Shown here: positions 49,592 through 56,275 of the stretch, in pieces
How positions within the stretch are numbered: the first letter of the stretch is position 1
Layout of the letters: each line of letters opens with the position of its first letter
Source: Streptomyces sp. NBC_01788
GTDB lineage: Bacteria > Actinomycetota > Actinomycetes > Streptomycetales > Streptomycetaceae
Direction: 5' to 3'
NCBI RefSeq assembly: GCF_035917575.1
Contig: NZ_CP109090.1
Span: 5,084,001 to 5,148,000, forward strand
DNA length: 64,000 nt
Made by a program: the position numbers and the translations under genes
Notes under the pieces: generated by a model
Databases searched by the model: none
What the model saw: only the letters and a program-made list of their open reading frames with translations
Told to the model about the DNA's origin: nothing

Positions 49592-50899
49592 TCAGTTGGC
49601 GAAGACCGTGACGCTGTCCTCGGTGGCGTGCCGCGGCTGCAGCTCCTCCGCGTCGGAGGTGAGGGCCCGGCGCCGGACGGCGACCACCAGCGCGCCCAGC
49701 ACCGCGGTCGCCCCCGCGACCGCGAACGGCACGCGGAGGTCGGTCCACTCCGCGATCTTCGGCGCGAGGAAGGGTGCGGCGGCCGCGGCGAACCAGCGCA
49801 CGAAGTTGTAGCCCGCGCTCGCCACCGGACGGGGGGCGTCCGACACCCCGAGGGCCAGCTCGGTGTAGACGGTGTTGTTCACGCCGATGAACGCGCCCGA
49901 CAGGATGGTGCAGACGACGGCGGTGGTGTGGTCGCCGTAGCCGAGCACGACGACGTCGGCGGCCAGCAGCACCAGCGAGCCGCCGAGCACCTTCAGCGAG
50001 CCGAACCGCGCCTGCATGCGCGGCGCCACCACCACCGAGAACAGCGCGAGCAGAACACCCCAGGCGAAGAACACCGCACCCGACTTGTACGGGGTCATGT
50101 TCAGCACGAACGGCGTGAAGGCCAGCACCGTGAAGAACGTGTAGTTGTAGAAGAACGCCGAGACCGCCGCCGAGGCGAGACCGCCGTGGCCGAGCGCCCT
50201 GACCGGGTCCAGCAGGGAGGTCTTGCGGGCGGGCCTCGGCTGCTCCTTCAGGAAGGCCGTGATGCACAGGAAGCCGACGGCCATCAGGGACGCGGTGCCG
50301 AAGAACGGATAGCGCCAGCTCGCGTTGCCGAGCAGCGCGCCGACCAGCGGGCCGCAGGCCATACCGAGGCCGAGCGCCGACTCGTAGAGCAGGATCGCCG
50401 CCGCGCTTCCCGCCCGTCGCCCACCACCACCCTTGTCCGACGCGCTGCGCGCGGCCCCTATGGGATTCGCCGCGCCGACGATCACCGCGAGGGCGGTAGA
50501 GACGAAGAGCGCGTTGCCGAGGCCCCAGCCGGCCCGGAAGCCGACGAGCTGGGCGACGGAACCCGAGGTGCCGGCGAGTCCGGCGAAGACCACCACGAGG
50601 GCGAGGCCGAGCAGCAGGGTCTTGCGGCCGCCGATACGGCTGGAGACGAAGCCGGTCACCAGCATCGCGACGGCGGTGATCAGGAAGTACGAGGTGAAGA
50701 GCAGGGAGACCTGGCTCGCGGTGGCGTTCAGGCCCTTGGCGATGGAGGGCAGGATCGGGTCGACGAGCCCGATGCCCATGAAGGCGACGACGGACGCGCC
50801 GGCCGTCGCCCAGACCGCCCTGGGCTGCCGCAGGATGCTTCCCGCGCCCGCGTCGAACGGGTCGTCGCCCTCCGCGGGACCCCCTGTGCTGCTGTGCAT
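49592..50899 (-). CDS. MFS transporter, drug efflux-like
   Basis: A 435-residue protein with 12 predicted membrane segments. The motif A region reads SYFLITAVAMLVTGFVSSRIGGRKTLLLG after helix 2. A second half begins SAAVSAFFYNYTFFTVLAFTPFVLNMTPYKSGAVFFAWG. A hydrophilic loop (ARSASDKGGGGRRAGS) interrupts helices 4 and 5. The substrate is unknown; the fold suits export of small drugs. ATG 50899 with GGAGGAGG upstream. The promoter region carries an AT-rich inverted repeat. Confidence 0.92.
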   Translation of the reverse strand: MHSSTGGPAEGDDPFDAGAGSILRQPRAVWATAGASVVAFMGIGLVDPILPSIAKGLNATASQVSLLFTSYFLITAVAMLVTGFVSSRIGGRKTLLLGLALVVVFAGLAGTSGSVAQLVGFRAGWGLGNALFVSTALAVIVGAANPIGAARSASDKGGGGRRAGSAAAILLYESALGLGMACGPLVGALLGNASWRYPFFGTASLMAVGFLCITAFLKEQPRPARKTSLLDPVRALGHGGLASAAVSAFFYNYTFFTVLAFTPFVLNMTPYKSGAVFFAWGVLLALFSVVVAPRMQARFGSLKVLGGSLVLLAADVVVLGYGDHTTAVVCTILSGAFIGVNNTVYTELALGVSDAPRPVASAGYNFVRWFAAAAAPFLAPKIAEWTDLRVPFAVAGATAVLGALVVAVRRRALTSDAEELQPRHATEDSVTVFAN

Positions 50900-50937
50900 G
50901 CTGCCTCCTCCGATCGTTGCTATTTACACACGATAAG

Positions 50938-50950
50938 TTAGCTACCCTAA
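50938..50950. promoter_or_regulatory. TTAG-N5-CTAA inverted repeat upstream of the MFS gene
   Basis: Lies in an unusually AT-rich patch (50916-50970), about 40-50 nt before the MFS start, also flanked by GTTGC and GCAAC. A repressor site of MarR or similar type is plausible; the repressor is not encoded nearby. Confidence 0.35.
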
Positions 50951-51048
50951 TTGGTGCAACATGCATCTAGTTCGTCGTGGCCGGGCCGCCGGGCCGGACG
51001 GGTGATCGTCCTTGACGTGGCGCTGCCGGGGTAGGACCGTGGGGCCCT

Positions 51049-51690
51049 ATGAGGGGCGAACCCAGTTGCCCGAAGTGCGGTGGCCGGGTCAGGGCTCCCG
51101 GACTATTCAGCGATTCCTGGCAGTGCGATGTGCACGGGACCGTGTATCCGCTGCAGCCCGTGATCCCGCCCAGCGTCGAAGCCCTCGGTGTCGTGGTGCA
51201 GCGGACCCAGGTGCCGGTGTGGATGCCGTGGCCGCTGCCTGTCGGCTGGCTGTTCACCGGCGTGACCTACGCCGGGGACGAGCGCAGCGGCGGCCGTGCC
51301 ACCGCGGTGGCCTGTTCGGGGCCCGGGCCGCTCGGCGGCATGGGCGAACTCATCCTGGTCGCCGAGGAACTCGGCGTCGGCCTCGGTGCGCGCTACGCAG
51401 GCATCGACGGCCCGGACCCCGGCACCTATCTGGATGTGGAGAAGCCGCCCGACGCCAAGCTCCTGGCCGGCGGCCGCCCCACCCCGCTGTGGCACGTCTC
51501 CGGCGCCCCGGACGACCGGGCCGTCTTCGCCGGCGAGGCGCTCGGGCTGTGGCTGTGGGCGGTGGTGTGGCCCGAGCAGTCCGGGCTGCTGATGTACGAC
51601 GAGCTGGTGCTGGCCGACCTGCGGGACGCGGGCCCCGAACTCGAACTGGTCCCGTGCGGGGCCCTGTCGCCGCGACTGCTGCATCCGTAG
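51049..51690 (+). CDS. DUF6758 family protein
   Basis: A 213-residue protein that starts EPSCPKCGGRVRAPGLFSDSWQCDVHG, a zinc-ribbon-like CxxC...CxxH. A conserved alpha/beta region follows (PWPLPVGWLFTGVTYAGDERSGGRATAVACSGPGPLGGMGELILVAEELGVGLG) and ALGLWLWAVVWPEQSGLLMYDELVLADLRD. This is a small actinobacteria-specific family, function unknown. It is next to the PHP phosphoesterase, a common pairing in Streptomyces. Confidence 0.85.
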   Translation: MRGEPSCPKCGGRVRAPGLFSDSWQCDVHGTVYPLQPVIPPSVEALGVVVQRTQVPVWMPWPLPVGWLFTGVTYAGDERSGGRATAVACSGPGPLGGMGELILVAEELGVGLGARYAGIDGPDPGTYLDVEKPPDAKLLAGGRPTPLWHVSGAPDDRAVFAGEALGLWLWAVVWPEQSGLLMYDELVLADLRDAGPELELVPCGALSPRLLHP

Positions 51691-51862
51691 GGCGTGCGCG
51701 GGGCGCCGTGGGGGTCGCGCGGGACTTCGCGGGGAGAGCGAGCCGCGCGGACTGTGCGAGCCGTAGGGGGCGCTCGGCGGTCGCGGGTGTGACAGGACAC
51801 CCGTCGGGGCCCGTTATCCTGGGGTGTCCCCTTCCGTCCCGTCAGAGCCTGGAGTCCGTGTC

Positions 51863-52720
51863 GTGCGCATCGACCTGCACACCCACTCCAGCGCGTCCGA
51901 CGGCACGGACACCCCGGCCGAGCTGGTGCGCAACGCCGCCGCGGCAGGTCTGGACGTCGTCGCCCTGACCGACCACGACACCACTCGAGGGCACGCCGAG
52001 GCGATCGCCGCGCTCCCCGAGGGGCTCACCCTGGTCACCGGCGCCGAACTCTCCTGCCGGGTCGACGGCATCAGCATGCATCTGCTGGCCTACCTCTTCG
52101 ACCCCGCGGAGCCCGCGCTGCTCGCCGAGCGCGAGCTGGTCCGCGACGACCGGGTGCCCCGGGCCAAGGCCATGATCGCCAAGCTGAACGCGCTGGGCGT
52201 GCCGGTCACCTGGGAGCAGGTCGCACGGATCGCGGGCGACGGTTCGGTCGGGCGGCCGCACATCGCCACCGCGCTGGTCGAGCTCGGCCTCGTACCCACC
52301 GTGAGCGACGCCTTCACCCAGGAGTGGCTGGCCGACGGCGGCCGCGCCTGGGTCGCGAAGCACGAGACGGACCCCTTCGAGGCGATCCGGCTGGTCAAGG
52401 GCGCGGGCGGAGTGTGCGTCTTCGCCCACCCGGCGGCGGTCAAGCGCGGCCGTACGGTGCCGGAGTCCCGTATCGCGGAGATGGCCGCGGCCGGGCTGGA
52501 CGGCATCGAGGTCGACCACATGGACCACGACCCCGACACCCGGACACGGCTGCGCGGCCTGGCCGGCGAACTGGGGCTGCTCACGACCGGCTCCAGCGAC
52601 TACCACGGCAGCCGCAAGACCGTCTCGCTCGGTGAGTTCACGACGCATCCCGACGTGTACGGGGAGATCACGCGGCGGGCCACCGGGGCGTTCCCGGTGC
52701 CGGGGGCCGGCGGGGTCTGA
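51863..52720 (+). CDS. PHP-domain phosphoesterase
   Basis: 285 residues from GTG 51863 (GGAG 8 nt upstream); an in-frame GTG at 51824 sits too close to a TATCCT box at 51815 to be used. PHP metal motifs are DLHTHSSASDG, LTDHDTTRGH, GAELSC, FAHPAA and GSSDYHG. Such enzymes hydrolyse nucleoside 3',5'-bisphosphates, oligoribonucleotides or histidinol-phosphate-like esters; this clade is most like the RNase AM/YciV group. Confidence 0.9.
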   Translation: MRIDLHTHSSASDGTDTPAELVRNAAAAGLDVVALTDHDTTRGHAEAIAALPEGLTLVTGAELSCRVDGISMHLLAYLFDPAEPALLAERELVRDDRVPRAKAMIAKLNALGVPVTWEQVARIAGDGSVGRPHIATALVELGLVPTVSDAFTQEWLADGGRAWVAKHETDPFEAIRLVKGAGGVCVFAHPAAVKRGRTVPESRIAEMAAAGLDGIEVDHMDHDPDTRTRLRGLAGELGLLTTGSSDYHGSRKTVSLGEFTTHPDVYGEITRRATGAFPVPGAGGV

Positions 52721-52772
52721 GGCGCGCCTCTCCCGCTCTCACGTCACTTCTCTTCCGCAAGGCCTCTCACCG

Positions 52773-53378
52773 ATGTTCGACGCTGCCGTTTTCGGCTCCC
52801 TGTTCCTCACCCTTTTTGTCATCATGGATCCCCCCGGGATCACCCCGATCTTCCTCGCGCTGACCGCCGGACGACCTGCCAAGACGCAGAAGCGGATGGC
52901 CTTCCAGGCCGTCTGCGTGGCCGGCGGGGTCATAGCCGTCTTCGGTGTGCTCGGCAACCAGATCCTGGGCTACCTGCACGTGTCCGTCCCGGCGCTGATG
53001 ATCGCCGGCGGACTGCTCCTGCTCCTGATCGCGCTCGACCTGCTCACCGGCAAGACGGACGAACCCAAGCAGACCAAGGGCGTCAACGTCGCGCTGGTCC
53101 CGCTCGGCATGCCGCTGCTCGCCGGTCCCGGCGCGATCGTGTCCGTCATCCTCGCCGTGCAGAAGGCCGGCGGCGTGGCGGGCCAGATATCGGTGTGGTC
53201 GGCGATCCTCGCCATCCACGTGGTGCTGTGGCTGGTCATGCGCTACTCGCTGCTGATCATCCGGGTCATCAAGGACGGCGGCGTGGTCCTGGTGACGCGG
53301 CTCGCGGGCATGATGCTCTCCGCGATCGCCGTGCAGCAGATCATCAACGGGGTCACGCAGGTGATCCGGGGCGCCTGA
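52773..53378 (+). CDS. MarC family integral membrane protein
   Basis: A 201-residue protein with six hydrophobic helices. It has LFLTLFVIMDPPGITPIFLALTAG (the MarC/UPF0056 N-terminal motif) and NVALVPLGMPLLAGPGAIVSVIL in the repeated half. Despite the name, MarC proteins are not shown to cause antibiotic resistance; substrate unknown. It is 52 nt downstream of the PHP gene and ends at a very strong terminator. Confidence 0.92.
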   Translation: MFDAAVFGSLFLTLFVIMDPPGITPIFLALTAGRPAKTQKRMAFQAVCVAGGVIAVFGVLGNQILGYLHVSVPALMIAGGLLLLLIALDLLTGKTDEPKQTKGVNVALVPLGMPLLAGPGAIVSVILAVQKAGGVAGQISVWSAILAIHVVLWLVMRYSLLIIRVIKDGGVVLVTRLAGMMLSAIAVQQIINGVTQVIRGA

Positions 53379-53392
53379 CCGCGCGCATGCGC

Positions 53393-53425
53393 GAAGCCCC
53401 CGTACGGCTGCCGTACGGGGGCTTC
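53393..53425. terminator. Strong bidirectional terminator after marC-like gene
   Basis: GAAGCCCCCGTACGG (53393-53407) and CCGTACGGGGGCTTC (53411-53425) form a perfect 15-bp stem with a 3-nt loop, between convergent genes. Confidence 0.92.
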
Positions 53426-53451
53426 GAAGTTTCCGCGGTGATCCGTTCCTG

Positions 53452-53604
53452 TTATGAGGCCGTGGTCTCGGCCGGGCGGATCCACAGCCGCTGTCCCACA
53501 GCGGCGGCCTGCTGAACGATCCGGTTGACGGAGGCGGCGTCCACGACAGTGCAGTCCACGGGCGTACCGTCGACCTCGTCGAGTCGCATGATTTCGAAGC
53601 GCAT
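53452..53604 (-). CDS. Small conserved Streptomyces protein, 50 residues
   Basis: ATG 53604 with GGGAGAGG upstream. The sequence (RFEIMRLDEVDGTPVDCTVVDAASVNRIVQ, then QAAAVGQRLWIRPAE) is a compact alpha/beta protein with biased Streptomyces codons. I recall near-identical short proteins in other Streptomyces, without a known role. It has its own upstream AT-rich region at 53640-53730. Confidence 0.8.
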   Translation of the reverse strand: MRFEIMRLDEVDGTPVDCTVVDAASVNRIVQQAAAVGQRLWIRPAETTAS

Positions 53605-53800
53605 TGCCTCTCCCTTCGTCTGGTCATCCTCCTGAGGAGAACTACTTGGCTTCACTGGGGTACAACGGACTGCACGGTGCAAACATTCCCTACGCTAAAG
53701 AAATTTTTCGAGTGTCTAATGAGTGACCGGTAAGGCAGCTTCAATTGACCGACTGGGACCGGTTGTGTTCACAGCGTGACCGCCGGGACAATGGAGGACG
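53605..53800. promoter_or_regulatory. Divergent AT-rich promoter region
   Basis: The segment 53685-53735 (including AAAGAAATTTTTCG) is far more AT-rich than the surroundings. It separates the leftward 50-residue gene from the rightward NYN gene, so it probably holds both promoters. No exact boxes are assigned. Confidence 0.45.
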
Positions 53801-54697
53801 ATGAACGGTGACCTCGGGGCGCTGAGCGCCCGCATCGACCGCACCAACGAGTTGCTGCAACGCATGCTCGCCGAGGTGGCGAAGACGCCCTCGACCCACG
53901 CGATCTTCGTGGACGCCGGGTACCTCTACGCGGCGGCGGGACGGCTGGTGGCCGGGACGGAGGACCGCCGCGCCTTCGACCTGGACGCCGAGGGGCTGAT
54001 CGACGCGCTCATCGACCGGGCGCGTACGGTCTTCGCCGACAGCCGGCTGCTGCGCGTCTACTGGTACGACGGCGCCCGCCGCCGCATCCACACCGCGGAG
54101 CAGCAGTCGATCGCCGAGCTGCCGGACGTCAAGGTCCGCCTGGGCAACCTCAACGCCAACAACCAGCAGAAGGGCGTCGACTCCCTCATCCGCACGGATC
54201 TGGAGTCACTGGCCCGGCACCGCGCCATCAGCGACGCGGCGCTGCTCGGCGGCGACGAGGACCTGGTCTCGGCGGTGGAGGCCGCCCAGGGCTACGGCGC
54301 CCGGGTGCACCTGTGGGGCATCGAGGCCCCCGAGGCCCGCAACCAGGCCGAGCCGCTGCTCTGGGAGGTCGACAGCCAGCGCACCCTCGACCTGGAGTTC
54401 TTCAAGCCGTACGTCTCCCGGCGCACCGCCCCCGCCTACGACCCCGCCCAGACGGCCCGCCCGACCCGCGAGAACGTCCGCTTCGTGGGCGCGCAGATCG
54501 CCGCCAAGTGGCTTGCGGCGCGCGGCCGTGAATCCGTGGGGGAACTGCTCCCCGGCCATCCGTATCTGCCCGGTTCGGTGGACCAGGACCTGCTGGTCGA
54601 GGCCGAGGGCATCCTCCAGTACTCCCTGCGCGGCCAGGCCGATCTGCGGCGTTCGCTGCGCGACGGCTTCTGGGAGCACCTTCAGGCGCAGTTCTAG
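53801..54697 (+). CDS. NYN-domain (PIN-like) protein, probable ribonuclease
   Basis: A 298-residue protein. After an N-terminal coiled segment (ARIDRTNELLQRMLAEVAK) the NYN domain shows acidic active-site residues: AIFVDAGYLYAAAG, RVYWYDGARRR, QKGVDSLIRTDL and ALLGGDEDLVSAVEAAQGYGARVHLWGI. The C-terminal part (NVRFVGAQIAAKWLAARG) is a small helical domain. It is likely a metal-dependent RNase acting on RNA in the cytoplasm; substrate unknown. Its TAG stop shares the CTAG palindrome with the stop of the opposite gene. Confidence 0.9.
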   Translation: MNGDLGALSARIDRTNELLQRMLAEVAKTPSTHAIFVDAGYLYAAAGRLVAGTEDRRAFDLDAEGLIDALIDRARTVFADSRLLRVYWYDGARRRIHTAEQQSIAELPDVKVRLGNLNANNQQKGVDSLIRTDLESLARHRAISDAALLGGDEDLVSAVEAAQGYGARVHLWGIEAPEARNQAEPLLWEVDSQRTLDLEFFKPYVSRRTAPAYDPAQTARPTRENVRFVGAQIAAKWLAARGRESVGELLPGHPYLPGSVDQDLLVEAEGILQYSLRGQADLRRSLRDGFWEHLQAQF

Positions 54698-55581
54698 CCG
54701 GCCGCCCCGGTGGCGCCGTCCCAGAAGGCGGTGAGGGCACGGGCGGTGGCGAGCGGCTGGTCGCAGTTGGGGGAGTGCTCGGCCCCTTCGACGACCGTAC
54801 GCAGGGCGCCCAGTTGCCGGGCCATGTCGTCCAGGAGGGGCACGGGCCAGGTGTCGTCCCGCGCGCCGGAGAGCACGTGGAACGGCAGCGGCCGGGCGGC
54901 GAGTTCGGCGACGCGGTCCGGCTCGGTGCACAACTGGAGTCCCGTTGCGAGGAGTTGTGCGGGCTTGTGGCCCAGCCAGCGGTGGCGCAGGTCCGCCTGG
55001 TCGGCGAGGCCCGCGTCGAGTCCGGCGCCGGGGTCGGTCTCCTCGGGCGGTTCCGTCGCCTGGATGACCTCCCACACCTCGGCCATCGACATCACGCCGA
55101 GCGCGTCCCGCAGCAGTTTCACCCGCTGCTGCTGGGAGACGGAGATCTGCGCAGGGCCGGAGGCCATCAGGGTGAGCGAGGCGAAGGGGGAGTGGTCGAG
55201 GAGCACGGCCGCGCGGGCGATCTGCCCGCCGAGCGAGTGCCCCAGCAGATGCACCGGCGTGCCGAGCGCGTCCGCCTGCGCGAGGACGTCCCGCGCGAGT
55301 TCTTCCTGTGCGTACGCGGACTCGTCGTCCACCGGTCCGTCCGACTCGAACTGCCCGCGGCCGTCCACGGCCACGGTGCGGTACCCGCGCGCCGCGAGCG
55401 GCTCGTGCAGCGGGTTGAAGTCCTCCTTGCTCCCGGTGAACCCCGGCAGCAGCAGCACGGTGCCCCGCGGCTCGGCACCGGCCGGCACGGCCATGTCGAC
55501 CACGGCGAACTCGCCGCGCACGGTACGCAGCCGGTAGGCACGCGTCCCCGGCGGCGGGACGAACGTAGGAGGCCTGCTCAT
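54694..55581 (-). CDS. Alpha/beta hydrolase
   Basis: A 295-residue protein of the hydrolase/lysophospholipase type. It has the oxyanion region LLPGFTGSKEDF, the nucleophile elbow LLGHSLGGQ, an acid Asp in HVLSGARDDTWPV and the His in EGAEHSPNCDQ. An internal lid follows the nucleophile helix. It has no signal peptide and is probably a cytoplasmic esterase of unknown substrate. Converges on the NYN gene with a 4-nt overlap. Confidence 0.9.
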   Translation of the reverse strand: MSRPPTFVPPPGTRAYRLRTVRGEFAVVDMAVPAGAEPRGTVLLLPGFTGSKEDFNPLHEPLAARGYRTVAVDGRGQFESDGPVDDESAYAQEELARDVLAQADALGTPVHLLGHSLGGQIARAAVLLDHSPFASLTLMASGPAQISVSQQQRVKLLRDALGVMSMAEVWEVIQATEPPEETDPGAGLDAGLADQADLRHRWLGHKPAQLLATGLQLCTEPDRVAELAARPLPFHVLSGARDDTWPVPLLDDMARQLGALRTVVEGAEHSPNCDQPLATARALTAFWDGATGAAG

Positions 55582-56275
55582 GCGCCGAGGCTATCGGTCA
55601 CGACGCCTTCGGGGGCACCGGGACGGCAGTTCGAGTGAAGCAGCCGACGGTCGGACGACCGGGTGAACCGACAGCCGGGACGCGCCGCGTGCGGGTGGGC
55701 GGGCCGCAGGGTGTACGGGCGTCCGTGGGCTGCGCCGTGGTGACGGCCCTGGCGGTGGTCCGCGCCGGGATCTCGGCGGTGTCCGCCGTCGCGTTGCGGG
55801 TGTGGCGTGGTGGGTTGGGCGGTTGGGCTGAAGCGGCGGCCGGGTACGCCGACGGCCCGGTCCCACTCGGGGTGGGGCCGGGCCGCATGGGTGTGCGGGC
55901 GTCCGTGGGCTGCGCCGTGGTGGCGGCCCTGGCGGTGCTCCGCGCCGGGATCTCGGTGGTGTCCGCCGTCGCGTTGCGGGTGCGGCGTGGTGGGTTGGGC
56001 GGTTGGGGCGAACCGGCGGCCGGGTACGCCGACGGCCCGGTCCCACTCGGGGTGGGGCCGGGCCGCATGGGTGTGCGGGCGTCCGTGGGCTGCGCCGTGG
56101 TGGCGGCCCTGGCGGTGCTCCGCGCCGGGATCTCGGCGGTGTCCGCCGTCGCGTTGCGGGTGCGGCGTGGTGGGTTGGGCGGTTGGGGCGAACCGGCGGC
56201 CGGGTACGCCGACGGCCCGGTCCCACTCGGGGTGGGGCCGGGCCGCAGGGGTGTACGGGCGTACGGAGTGCCGGG
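55582..56275. repeat. Three 180-bp tandem repeats derived from the helicase 3' end
   Basis: Units 55720-55899, 55900-56079 and 56080-56259 have an exact 180-bp period and differ at only a few bases; partial similarity extends left to about 55700. Each unit contains, on the minus strand, a copy of the helicase C-terminal codons (ADTAEIPAR-TARA-TTAQPTDA). The reading frame of the helicase stays open through all units to 55598, interrupted only by the TGA at 56276-56278. Confidence 0.85.

Noticed and set aside
50938..50950. DtxR/DmdR iron box
   Set aside because: The consensus has TTAGG(T)TAGGCTAACC-like spacing. Here the TTAG and CTAA halves are 5 bp apart and other positions disagree.
55720..56259. 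Regular repeats as a CRISPR array
   Set aside because: The units are contiguous 180-bp copies without unique spacers, and no cas genes are present.
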